Shown here: positions 7,236-14,107 of the stretch, in pieces
Layout of the letters: each line of letters begins with the position of its first letter
Position numbering within the stretch: position 1 is the stretch's first letter
NCBI GenBank assembly: GCA_934635515.1
Contig: CAKTZK010000017.1
Location: forward strand, 1 to 21,644
Length of the DNA stretch: 21,644 bases
Direction of reading: 5' to 3'
Source: an uncultured Oscillospiraceae bacterium
GTDB lineage: Bacteria > Bacillota_A > Clostridia > Oscillospirales > Oscillospiraceae
The notes under the pieces: model-generated
Seen by the model: the letters and a program-made list of their open reading frames with translations, nothing else
What the model was told of the DNA's origin: nothing
The model's database searches: none
Position numbers and translations under genes: made by a program

Positions 7236-7320
7236 GTCGTTCTCCTTTTCTGAATCTGAAGCCAATGGTGTATATCTTTTGCCCGGCACCGCCGGGAGGG
7301 AAATACCGGAAAGCATCAGG

Positions 7321-7349
7321 ATTATACAGCGATTTGTCCCGTGCGTCAA
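7321..7349 (-). promoter_or_regulatory. Promoter of the aminotransferase gene
   Basis: TTGACG (7344-7349) and a perfect TATAAT (7321-7326) on the minus strand are 17 bases apart. The transcript would carry a leader of about 80 bases containing a small CCCGGC/GCCGGG hairpin (7282-7296 region). Confidence 0.85.
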
Positions 7350-7370
7350 TAGATCGAGCAGTAGGGAAGC

Positions 7371-7399
7371 TTGACGAAAGAAAAATGCTTTGTTATAGT
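7371..7399 (+). promoter_or_regulatory. Promoter of the YkvI-type transporter gene
   Basis: TTGACG (7371-7376), 17 bases, then TATAGT (7394-7399) with an extended -10 TG at 7391-7392. It is divergent from the aminotransferase promoter, with only 21 bases between the two -35 boxes. Confidence 0.85.
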
Positions 7400-7427
7400 A
7401 TATTTATTCTGTTTAAGGAGCTTATGT

Positions 7428-8534
7428 ATGAAAGAGATCAAGATCATCCCGCTGGCGACGGCTTTCGCGGGGTGCTTCCTGGGAGCCGGATTTGTCTCCG
7501 GACAGGAGCTGTGGCAGTTTTTTGGTGAGTTCGGGATCAAGGGTTACATAGGTCTGATCCTGGCCTGCGCCCTGCTGGTGGGTTTTGGAACGGTGATGAT
7601 GCGGCTGCTGCAGGAGACGGGTATTGAAAATGTGGAGGAGATCATGATCCCGTGGAATGTCCCGTTCCTGCGGAGGCTCTCCGGGGTGATCTTGAATGTG
7701 TTCCTGCTGGGCGTGGTGATTATCATGACGGCCGGTGTGGGCGCAACGATGGAGCAGCTGCTGTCAGTCCCCTCGGCCCTGGCGTCGGCGATTTTTGTGC
7801 TGCTGCTGGGGGTCGTAGCGCTGCTGGGCGTGTCGGGCATGATGAAGGTGTTTTCCGCGCTGGTCCCCATCATTGTGTTCGCCACGCTGATCTTTGCCGT
7901 GATGAGCTGGATCGAATTCGGCACGGCGGGCATACTGCACCTGCCGGAGCAGGCGCATAATAATCCCCTGATGCCAAACTGGATCATCGCGGCGCTGACC
8001 TATGTGGCCTATAATCTTCTGGGCTCTGTGGGCATTATGGCGCCTTTGGGAAAATACCTGAATCGCAAGAAGACCATCTATATGGGCATCGCCCTTGGCG
8101 GGCTGCTGCTGGCGGTGGTGGCCGGCAGCGTGCTGACCTCCCTCTCCGTGTATATGGATGCCACCACGGCGCAGATGCCCATGGTGGCCCTGGCCACCCG
8201 GCTGAATCCTACGCTGGGCATTGTGTACGGCGTACTCCTGCTGCTGGGCATGTACAGCAACGGCCTGGCCTCCCTGGTGGCCTTTATGGAGTATATAAAC
8301 GCCAATGTTCGGGCGCTGAACGCGCATAGAAAGATCACCATGGCGGTGCTTATGGTCCTGGTGTGGGCGGCAAGCCTGGCGGGCTTCGGCAACCTGGTGG
8401 GAACGGTGTTCCCAGTGTTCGGATACCTTGGCATTGGCATCATCGTGTGCATCTGCATCCACTACGTGCAGTGCCTGCGGCAGAAAAAATCTGTAAAGGC
8501 AAATAACGTTACAGATACTGATATACCTCAATAA
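7428..8534 (+). CDS. YkvI-family polytopic membrane protein (APC-type transporter)
   Basis: This 368-residue membrane protein has about ten hydrophobic segments. It opens with IIPLATAFAGCFLGAGFVSGQELWQFF, the glycine-rich first helix typical of amino-acid/polyamine/cation (APC) superfamily carriers and of the YkvI family. Later segments include TYVAYNLLGSVGIMAPLGKYL and the C-terminal AGFGNLVGTVFPVFGYLG. Its substrate is unknown; a Na+- or H+-coupled amino-acid-like solute is a guess from the superfamily. I chose the ATG at 7428, with AAGGAG seven bases upstream, because the longer frame (from 7371) begins inside the -35 box. Its last 26 bases overlap the 3' end of the convergent Nudix gene. 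Confidence 0.85.
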   Translation: MKEIKIIPLATAFAGCFLGAGFVSGQELWQFFGEFGIKGYIGLILACALLVGFGTVMMRLLQETGIENVEEIMIPWNVPFLRRLSGVILNVFLLGVVIIMTAGVGATMEQLLSVPSALASAIFVLLLGVVALLGVSGMMKVFSALVPIIVFATLIFAVMSWIEFGTAGILHLPEQAHNNPLMPNWIIAALTYVAYNLLGSVGIMAPLGKYLNRKKTIYMGIALGGLLLAVVAGSVLTSLSVYMDATTAQMPMVALATRLNPTLGIVYGVLLLLGMYSNGLASLVAFMEYINANVRALNAHRKITMAVLMVLVWAASLAGFGNLVGTVFPVFGYLGIGIIVCICIHYVQCLRQKKSVKANNVTDTDIPQ

Positions 8535-9126
8535 ATTTCTTAGTTATCCGGGCCGTCAGTCCCCAGAGGGGATACGGCAGTCCCCGGTAGACGGGGACCT
8601 CCATGCTGCCCGGAGCCCAGGTATATTTTTCCGGAGTGCGCACCGCGTCGTAGGGAAAATCCTCGCCTACCTCTGGGCGAAGCGGATAGCGGTATACCTC
8701 CGGCGGGTTTTCCGCCAGCCATTTTACGGGCACGGAAAAGACAGAGCTGACCTCCTGGGGGTTCAGGGTCAGGTCCTCCCGGGTCAGGGGCGGCAGCAGA
8801 CCTGCCACCGGGCGCATCAGGGCCTCGGAGCGCAGATAGAGAAAGTCGGCCTCGCCCAGAAGCCGCACAGACTGCGGCTGGATGCCCAGTTCTTCCCAGG
8901 TCTCCCGCAGAGCGCACTGAGAGGGGGTTTCTCCCGGCTCCATGCGTCCGCCGGGAAAGCAGACCTCGCTGCGATGGTGGTGCAGGGAGGAGGAACGGAC
9001 CTCATAGAGCAGCTGAAGCCCGTCCTCAGTCTGCATCAGCGGGATCAGAACGGCATATTCATGGGTGGCGTCCTGCAGGGTGGGGGTATGGTGGCTGTAA
9101 TAGGCTTTGAGTGCATGTATATCCAT
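8509..9126 (-). CDS. Nudix hydrolase, CoA-pyrophosphatase (NudL) type
   Basis: This 205-residue enzyme has a complete Nudix box (about residues 60-82: GRMEPGE, then REtwEELGI) that binds the catalytic Mg2+. Directly upstream is the UPF0035/CoA-type signature, LLYEVRSSSLHHH leading into EVCFPGG. That combination marks the NudL/PCD1 subfamily, which splits CoA and its derivatives into 3',5'-ADP and phosphopantetheine, so it may recycle CoA or clear damaged CoA. Length is close to E. coli NudL (about 190). The ATG at 9126 has GGAGGT seven bases upstream; the longer frame to 9168 lacks support. The gene overlaps the convergent transporter gene by 26 bases. Substrate assignment rests on the motif only. 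Confidence 0.9.
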   Translation of the reverse strand: MDIHALKAYYSHHTPTLQDATHEYAVLIPLMQTEDGLQLLYEVRSSSLHHHRSEVCFPGGRMEPGETPSQCALRETWEELGIQPQSVRLLGEADFLYLRSEALMRPVAGLLPPLTREDLTLNPQEVSSVFSVPVKWLAENPPEVYRYPLRPEVGEDFPYDAVRTPEKYTWAPGSMEVPVYRGLPYPLWGLTARITKKFIEVYQYL

Positions 9127-9156
9127 GAACGGCACCTCCGTTTTTAACTCCATAAG

Positions 9157-9162
9157 AGTATA
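9157..9162 (-). promoter_or_regulatory. Extended -10 element upstream of the Nudix gene
   Basis: On the minus strand TGCTATACT provides an extended -10 (TATACT at 9157-9162) about 30 bases ahead of the Nudix ATG. A matching -35 is poor (TGTTAT at 17 bases). Confidence 0.45.
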
Positions 9163-9192
9163 GCACATTTTGCATTGGGATAACAGTATAAA

Positions 9193-9221
9193 TTCCCCCC
9201 ATCCGGGATGGATGGGGGGAA
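9193..9221 (-). terminator. Hairpin after the cysteine miniprotein gene
   Basis: TTCCCCCCATCC (9193-9204) pairs with GGATGGGGGGAA (9210-9221) around five bases, 17 bases past the miniprotein stop. The tail on the minus strand is AATTTAT, only moderately U-rich. It insulates the downstream Nudix gene. Confidence 0.65.
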
Positions 9222-9237
9222 TGATTTTTACTGCCGG

Positions 9238-9366
9238 TCAGCAGCCGCAGCCGCAGCCATTCTGGTTGTTGTTGCAGCCGCAGCCGCAACCGCAGCCATT
9301 ACCGCAGAACAGGAACAGGATGATGACGGCGATGATGATCCAGCAACTATTCCCCTGATTGCACAT
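9238..9366 (-). CDS. Cysteine/glycine-repeat membrane miniprotein, 42 residues
   Basis: This tiny gene has a good ribosome site (GGGAGGT six bases before ATG), a clear stop and a hairpin after it. The product starts MCNQGNSC, continues with one very hydrophobic segment (residues 9-20, WIIIAVIILFLF), and ends in CGNGCGCGCGC, NNNQN, GCGCGC. Ten of 42 residues are cysteine, mostly as alternating Gly-Cys. The likely topology is a single membrane anchor with a cysteine-rich tail. It sits 77 bases after rex on the same strand and might be read through from it. I do not recognise a function. Short Cys/Gly-rich proteins with one membrane helix occur in Clostridia, sometimes labelled as high-cysteine or sporulation-associated proteins, but that is a resemblance only. 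Metal binding or a disulfide-linked coat role are guesses. Confidence 0.75.
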   Translation of the reverse strand: MCNQGNSCWIIIAVIILFLFCGNGCGCGCGCNNNQNGCGCGC

Positions 9367-9443
9367 ATTGTGACCTCCCTATGAAATTTGTGGCCGTTTC
9401 GCAGGCCTCACTTCATAGTATGCCGGGAGGCGGGAAAGGTGCA

Positions 9444-10073
9444 TCAGGGGCGGCTGATGCGGTAGCTGAGGGTCAGGAGCGTGTCCACAAAATGGACATC
9501 CTCGAAGAAAACATCGGGCTGGTCCGTGCTCAGTTCCACGTTGGTGAAGTTCCAAAAGCCCTTGATGCCCAGCTCGATGAGGCGGGTAGCCATAGGCTGG
9601 GCTACATGCTGGGGAACGGTCAGAACTGCCACATTGGGCCGGTTTTGAGCGATATACTGCTCCAGTTCATCCATGGAGCGGATGGTGACGTCGTGGATCT
9701 GGGTACCGATGAGGTCCGGGGAAATATCGAAGGCGGTGTCCACATGGAAGCCGACCTTTTCAAAGTCGAAGTTCTGCAGCAGCGCGTGACCCAGGTGGCC
9801 TACGCCGATGATGATAAGGCGGTGGCCCTTGTCGATGCCCAGGATGTGCCCGATCTCCGAGCGGAGCTCGGCAACGTTATAGCCATATCCCTGCTGTCCG
9901 AACTCACCGAAGCAGCTGAGGTCCTGGCGGATCTGAGAGGCGGTAATGTCCATTTTGCTGCCCAGAGAGTTGGAGGAGATGCGCACAACACCCTTGTTAT
10001 ACAGGTCGTCTAAATAGCGGTAGTAGCGGGGAAGACGATGGATGACAGCGTCGGAAACTTTTTGCTTTTTCAT
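9444..10073 (-). CDS. rex: Redox-sensing transcriptional repressor Rex
   Basis: This 209-residue regulator binds DNA when the NADH/NAD+ ratio is low and is released by NADH, so fermentation genes are induced when reducing power builds up. Residues about 1-80 are the winged-helix domain (HRLPRYYRYLDDL, SSNSLGSKMDITASQIRQDLS, GYGYNV). From about 85 a Rossmann domain follows with GVGHLGHAL (90-98). The C-terminal region holds the swapped helix for dimerisation. Length matches the family (about 210). The promoter carries a Rex-like palindrome, which suggests autoregulation. The ribosome site AAAGGA is about 12 bases before ATG, longer than for neighbouring genes. Other targets are probably elsewhere on the chromosome. 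Confidence 0.97.
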   Translation of the reverse strand: MKKQKVSDAVIHRLPRYYRYLDDLYNKGVVRISSNSLGSKMDITASQIRQDLSCFGEFGQQGYGYNVAELRSEIGHILGIDKGHRLIIIGVGHLGHALLQNFDFEKVGFHVDTAFDISPDLIGTQIHDVTIRSMDELEQYIAQNRPNVAVLTVPQHVAQPMATRLIELGIKGFWNFTNVELSTDQPDVFFEDVHFVDTLLTLSYRISRP

Positions 10074-10115
10074 ATATGGGATCGGTCCTTTTCATTGGAG
10101 TATTTTTCACAATTT

Positions 10116-10156
10116 ATTTTACCGCAGGAAAGAGAAGTTGTCAACTTTTTTAACAA
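10116..10156 (-). promoter_or_regulatory. rex promoter overlapped by a Rex-like operator
   Basis: On the minus strand a perfect TTGACA (10139-10144) and TAAAAT (10116-10121) are 17 bases apart. The -35 box lies inside the palindrome TTGTTAA-AAAAG-TTGACAA (10138-10156). The clostridial Rex consensus is TTGTTAA-N4-TTAACAA; both half-sites fit closely (one mismatch) but the spacer is five rather than four bases. Bound repressor would block RNA polymerase. Confidence 0.7.
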
Positions 10157-10285
10157 TGTTTTTTGAAAAAAATAAAAGAATTTCTTGACAAGCGGGAAAG
10201 GATATGGTATGCGGTATTGATAGGTGGTAGTAAAAATACTTAAAAATCAATATGTAAAAGTGAATTAGCTTTACAGGTGAATCCG

Positions 10286-10321
10286 CAAAAAAAGAGAGCC
10301 CGGATGGATTATCCGGGCTCT
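10286..10321 (-). terminator. Terminator of the mod-xdhC block
   Basis: AGAGCCCGGAT (10295-10305) pairs with ATCCGGGCTCT (10311-10321) around five bases. On the minus strand it is followed by CTTTTTTT-type sequence. It lies 21 bases past the XdhC stop codon, the clear end of the molybdenum block. Confidence 0.92.
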
Positions 10322-10341
10322 TTGCAGCGTAAGCGGAGGGC

Positions 10342-11310
10342 TCAGTGCATGGGACATCCGTGGGCCTGGCCGCCGTTTTCCTCCCGGAGCAAAGCCCGCT
10401 CATAGATCATTTCTCCGGCAATAGATACAGCGATCTCCTCCGGAGTGACGGCCTTAATGGCCACGCCCACCGGAGTGTGGATGGTGGAAATTGCGGCGTC
10501 GCCGATCCCGGCGGCCCGGAGTCGGGCGTTGACCGAGGCCGTTTTGGCCCGGGAACCGATGACGCCCACATAGGCGTAGGGCTGGCGCAGTACCTGCTCC
10601 TGCACGGTGAAGTCGTGGACATGTCCGCTGGTCATGACCACAATATAGTCGTCGTCAGTCTGGTTGATATAGCTGCTTATGCGGGCAAAATCGCCGCAGA
10701 TCAGCCGCTCTGCCGCAGGAAACCGCTCGGGTGTGACCAGCTCGGGCCGGTCGTCAAAAACGGTTACGCGGAAACCCACAGACCGAAGCACCGGAGCCAG
10801 GGCCAGGGAGCAGTGCCCGGCGCCGAAGAGAATGGCCCGCTGGCCCACGGCCAGGGGCATGGTGAAGGCTCCTTCGTTTTCCGGATGGTCTGAGAGATAG
10901 CCGGGGGCGCCGTCCAGCGGCAGAGCCAGATAGCCGGGCTGGCAGTCGGAAATGCGCCGCAAAACGGCAGCGCAGAGGGCGGGCCATACGGCGTTTGTGC
11001 CGGGGATGAAGGTGAACAGCACCGTCACGTCTCCGCCGCAGACCATGCCGATGTCCTCGGTGTCGCTGGGGTGCAATTTGTATTCGCGTATATCGCTGCG
11101 CTGCTGCGCAAGCAGATCCTTAGCCCGGAGAATGGACAGGTTTTCCACATTGCCGCCGCCGATGGTGCCGGCCTGAGGCCCTTGAGAATTCACCAGCATC
11201 TGCGCGCCCACCCCCTGGGGGGTAGAGCCGGCCTCCTGCGTGATCGTTACCAGCACGGTATCGTGCTGCTTCTCCAATTCATACAGCAGCTTGGAAAAAA
11301 TGGACTGCAT
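10342..11310 (-). CDS. XdhC/CoxI-family molybdenum cofactor maturation factor
   Basis: This 322-residue protein belongs to the XdhC family. Members bind molybdenum cofactor, protect it during sulfuration, and deliver it to xanthine-dehydrogenase-type hydroxylases. The N-terminal XdhC/CoxI domain (about 1-100) shows EAGSTPQGVGAQMLV, GTIGGGNVE (49-56) and MVCGGDVTVLF. The C-terminal Rossmann domain (about 155-300) shows AILFGAGHCSLALAP, FDDRPE, VVMTSGHVHDF and YVGVIGSRAK, then HTPVGVAIKAVTPEEIAVSI. Many relatives have Cys in the GGGC-x-E motif, where Asn54 stands here. The tail is GGQAHGCPMH. The gene follows modC by 69 bases and ends in a strong terminator. No hydroxylase subunit is in the window, so the client enzyme is unknown; xanthine or another purine/nicotinate hydroxylase would be typical. 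Confidence 0.9.
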   Translation of the reverse strand: MQSIFSKLLYELEKQHDTVLVTITQEAGSTPQGVGAQMLVNSQGPQAGTIGGGNVENLSILRAKDLLAQQRSDIREYKLHPSDTEDIGMVCGGDVTVLFTFIPGTNAVWPALCAAVLRRISDCQPGYLALPLDGAPGYLSDHPENEGAFTMPLAVGQRAILFGAGHCSLALAPVLRSVGFRVTVFDDRPELVTPERFPAAERLICGDFARISSYINQTDDDYIVVMTSGHVHDFTVQEQVLRQPYAYVGVIGSRAKTASVNARLRAAGIGDAAISTIHTPVGVAIKAVTPEEIAVSIAGEMIYERALLREENGGQAHGCPMH

Positions 11311-11379
11311 GGAGCATCCCTCCTTTTTGATCAGTATACCACGAAATTAGACATAGCGTGCAAAGTTATTGCGGCGCTT

Positions 11380-12408
11380 TTACAAAAGCGGGTAGCACAT
11401 ACACCGCTGGGGCGAAAGAGAGAAAGGGAGCGTTTGCCCGCACACGGCGTCGGCTCCGGACGGCAGCACGGCCCGCAGCAGGGGAGCCCGGTCGTTTTCA
11501 GGGTGCTGCAGCAGCACCACCGTTTCCTCCAAATTGCGGATGACCCGGCGGACCTTGGCGGTATACGGTCCCGTTCCAACGGCGACGGCACCATCCGGAA
11601 TGGCGATGGTGAGCGCGCCCTCCTCGGTAGAAAGGGGGAGGGTTATGTCCCAGCCGTCTATGCATACGCCGCCGTCGCAGCGGTACCCGGTCAGGAAGTT
11701 GCGGCAGCCAACCAGCCGGGCCGCGCCGGCGGAACCGGGACGGCGGACCAGGGACTCCATATCGGTCACCGCGCCGGAGGTGCCGTTTTCCATGACGCAT
11801 ACGCTCTGGCAGTTGCGGTAACATTCCCCCAGGTCATGGCTGACCCAGAGGATCGGGCCGCCGAACTCAGCCAGAAAATCGGACAGCTCCAGCTCCAGAT
11901 TCCATTTCAGAAAGCTGTCCAGAGCGGAAAAAGGCTCATCCAGCAGGATCGCCCGGGGCTCTGAGGCCAGAATACGGGCCAGAGCCACCCGTTGCTGCTG
12001 CCCGCCGGAGAGCTGGGCGGGGTACTTTTTCTCCAGTCCCTCCAGACGAAACCGGCGGACCTGCCGGGCAATGGCCTGCTGCTTTTCGCCCCGGGCACCG
12101 GAGCGGATACCGCACTGGATGTTCTGGGCCACGGTCATGTTGGGAAACAGGGCGTACGGCTGAAACAGATATCCCACCCGCCGCTGCTGGGGCTTCAGGT
12201 CGATATGCCGGTCGCTGTCAAAAAGGGCCTCTCCGTCCAGGATGATCCGGCCCTTGTCCGGGGTCATGATGCCGGCGATGCACTTGAGGGTAACGCTCTT
12301 GCCGCAGCCGGAGGCACCCAGCAGCGCCATGGTGCCGCCGCCGGTTTCAAAACGGGAGCGCAGGGTGAAGCTGCCCAGCTTTTTTTCGATATCCACAATA
12401 AGACTCAT
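11380..12408 (-). CDS. modC: Molybdate ABC transporter ATP-binding protein
   Basis: This 342-residue cytoplasmic ATPase drives molybdate import. It has Walker A GASGCGKS (31-38), the Q-loop glutamine in YLFQPYALFP (Gln83), the ABC signature LSGGQQQR (133-140), Walker B AILLDEPFSALD (153-164) and the switch histidine in WVSHD (His191). From about 245 a C-terminal accessory region of roughly 100 residues replaces the usual TOBE/MOP part; it is rather divergent, so regulatory oxyanion binding is uncertain. The ATG at 12408 overlaps the modB stop (ATGA), and GGAGG lies eight bases upstream; a longer frame to 12516 lies inside modB. Sulfate or tungstate are alternative substrates, but the cofactor genes around it favour molybdate. 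Confidence 0.92.
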   Translation of the reverse strand: MSLIVDIEKKLGSFTLRSRFETGGGTMALLGASGCGKSVTLKCIAGIMTPDKGRIILDGEALFDSDRHIDLKPQQRRVGYLFQPYALFPNMTVAQNIQCGIRSGARGEKQQAIARQVRRFRLEGLEKKYPAQLSGGQQQRVALARILASEPRAILLDEPFSALDSFLKWNLELELSDFLAEFGGPILWVSHDLGECYRNCQSVCVMENGTSGAVTDMESLVRRPGSAGAARLVGCRNFLTGYRCDGGVCIDGWDITLPLSTEEGALTIAIPDGAVAVGTGPYTAKVRRVIRNLEETVVLLQHPENDRAPLLRAVLPSGADAVCGQTLPFSLSPQRCMCYPLL

Positions 12409-13097
12409 GCGCCCTGCCTCCTTCCCCGGCCGGAAGCGGCCAGCAGATTCTTTTTCTCCAGCATGTTCACCACCAGCAGGATCACGGCGGAAATGGCTAC
12501 GTTGACCAGCACCCATTTCAGCGCCAGCGCGTCATCGCCGATCTGCCAGAGCTGGTAGACGGTGGTGGAAACGGTGGCGGTCTTGCCGGGGGTGTAGCCG
12601 GCGATCATGGAGGTGGCGCCGTATTCACCCAGAGCCCGGGCGAAGGCCAGCACTGCCCCGGCCAGCACGCCCTGACGGCAGTAGGGCATGCGGATATGCC
12701 AGAATATGTAGGTGTTGGACAGTCCCAAAGTTTGTCCGGCGTAGGCCAGCGTCTCGTCAAAAGCTTCAAATGCGCCTCGGACGGTGCGGTACATCAGCGG
12801 GAAAACCACCACCACCGTGGCGAAAATAGCCGACCACCAGGTCATGACCATCCGGATGCCGAAGGTTTCCAGCACCCAGGCGCCGATGAGCCGCTTGGGG
12901 CCCAGCACACGCAGCAGCAGATAGCCTACCACCGTGGGCGGCAGCACCAGCGGCAGCGTCAGTATCACATCCAGAATACCTTTGACCAAACGCGGGAGCT
13001 TGGCGATATAATACGCGGCGGCGATACCGGCGAAAAACACCACCACCGCCGAGATCGCGGCAATGCGCAGAGAGTTTAATAGGGGATACCAATCCAT
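12405..13097 (-). CDS. modB: Molybdate ABC transporter permease
   Basis: This 230-residue membrane protein has about five to six helices (for example ISAVVVFFAGIAAAYYIA and LDVILTLPLVLPPTVVGYLLL). The cytoplasmic EAA loop, ALGEYGATSMIAGYTPGKT, contacts ModC. Length and the LPLVLPPTVVGYLLL segment are typical of ModB. AGGAGG lies six bases before ATG. The end overlaps modC by four bases, so the two are translationally coupled. It follows modA after a 77-base gap that contains a strong GC hairpin. Confidence 0.95.
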   Translation of the reverse strand: MDWYPLLNSLRIAAISAVVVFFAGIAAAYYIAKLPRLVKGILDVILTLPLVLPPTVVGYLLLRVLGPKRLIGAWVLETFGIRMVMTWWSAIFATVVVVFPLMYRTVRGAFEAFDETLAYAGQTLGLSNTYIFWHIRMPYCRQGVLAGAVLAFARALGEYGATSMIAGYTPGKTATVSTTVYQLWQIGDDALALKWVLVNVAISAVILLVVNMLEKKNLLAASGRGRRQGA

Positions 13098-13126
13098 AGA
13101 GGACCTCCTGAATAAACGGGATGTGG

Positions 13127-13149
13127 GCAGGGCGCGTTCCGCGCCCTGC
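13127..13149 (-). other. Intercistronic hairpin between modA and modB
   Basis: GCAGGGCGCG (13127-13136) pairs perfectly with CGCGCCCTGC (13140-13149) around a three-base loop, just past the modA stop. No U-tract follows on the minus strand. Such a stem could protect the 3' end of modA mRNA or attenuate transcription so that binding protein exceeds transporter. Confidence 0.6.
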
Positions 13150-13174
13150 TCGATAAGGGAAATTCAGTATGCGA

Positions 13175-14008
13175 TCACTTGCTCAGCGGGGTGAACAGGA
13201 CTTTCTCAAACTCGGCAGAGGCCTCGGCACCCTGGAGATACTTCAGGAATGCGGCGGCGGCATCCTGCTGCTTGGAGGTGTTCAGCACGGCAGCGGGATA
13301 GATGACCTGGCCGCACATCTCGGCGGTGGCCTCAGCGGCAACAGTCAGCTTGGCGGAGTAAGCGTCGGAGGCATAGATGATGCCGCAGTCCACGGTGCCC
13401 TCAGACACGGCGGTGGTCACTTCCTTCACATTGGAGCCGTAGGTCAGCTTGTCGGAAATGGCGTTTTCATCAATGCCGTAGAACTTGAAGATCTTCTGGG
13501 TGTACTGGCCCACGGGCACGTCGCTGTTGCCGATGGCCAGCTTCACATCGCCGCTTTTCAGCAGCTCGGCCAGCTTGTCAAAGCTGTCGATGCCCTTGGG
13601 ATTGCCCTCGGCCACAGCCAGAGCCACCTTGTTCTCCAGCAGGTCGATGCGGCTGCCGGCCACCAGCAGATCCTGCCCCTTGGGGTTCTTCTCGGCATCG
13701 TCCTTCAGGGTGCCGTCCAGAGCGTTCATCTGCTTGGGAGCGGCGGAAATGAACAGGTCACAGGGAGCGCCCTCCTGGATCTGAGTAAGCAGCTTGCCGG
13801 AGGAATCGAAGTTGAAGCTGATCTTCACGTTCTCGTTCTCGGACATGTACTTATCACCGATAGCGGTAAGGGACTCGGTGAGGGAGGCGGCGGCAAACAC
13901 CGTCAGCTCCACGGGATCGCCGCTCTTGCTGTCGTCTTTCTTGCTGCCGCAGGCCACCAGGCTCAGGGCCATGACCAGCGCCAAAAGCAGGGAAATAAAC
14001 TTCTTCAT
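13175..14008 (-). CDS. modA: Molybdate-binding lipoprotein of the ABC transporter
   Basis: This 277-residue protein is an extracytoplasmic solute-binding lipoprotein. It has a Lys-rich start, a hydrophobic signal segment and the lipobox LSLVAC, so Cys20 would be lipidated; a short charged linker follows (GSKKDDSKSG). The mature part matches ModA, with LTVFAAASLTESLTAIG, FNFDSSGKLLTQIQEGAPCDLFIS, the AIGNSDVPVGQY segment and CGIIYASDAY, which supply the hydroxyl and amide ligands for the oxyanion in known structures. It leads modABC and is separated from the upstream cofactor genes by 99 bases with a hairpin. I find no convincing promoter in that gap, so it may be read from the moaA promoter or from an atypical one. 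Confidence 0.95.
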   Translation of the reverse strand: MKKFISLLLALVMALSLVACGSKKDDSKSGDPVELTVFAAASLTESLTAIGDKYMSENENVKISFNFDSSGKLLTQIQEGAPCDLFISAAPKQMNALDGTLKDDAEKNPKGQDLLVAGSRIDLLENKVALAVAEGNPKGIDSFDKLAELLKSGDVKLAIGNSDVPVGQYTQKIFKFYGIDENAISDKLTYGSNVKEVTTAVSEGTVDCGIIYASDAYSAKLTVAAEATAEMCGQVIYPAAVLNTSKQQDAAAAFLKYLQGAEASAEFEKVLFTPLSK

Positions 14009-14076
14009 CTTTGGATTTCCTTTCTGAATTTTGGTTTATATCGTCGCGGCTCTTCCACGAGGATAACGGTGTTCAA

Positions 14077-14104
14077 AAGCTATGCGCCCGAGGGCGCGCA
14101 GCTT
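14077..14104 (-). terminator. Possible weak terminator between the MoeA-like gene and modA
   Basis: On the minus strand AAGCT and AGCTT form an outer stem (14100-14104 with 14077-14081) and GCGCC/GGCGC an inner stem (14093-14097 with 14084-14088) around CTCG. They are separated by a two-by-two mismatch and followed by TTG. The short U-run suggests partial termination at the boundary between cofactor and uptake genes. Confidence 0.45.
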
Positions 14105-14107
14105 GCT

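Noticed and set aside
11372..11390. CGCTTTT/AAAAGCG hairpin at the end of modC as a terminator
   Set aside because: It overlaps the modC coding end and has no U-tract on the minus strand; read-through into the XdhC gene is more likely.
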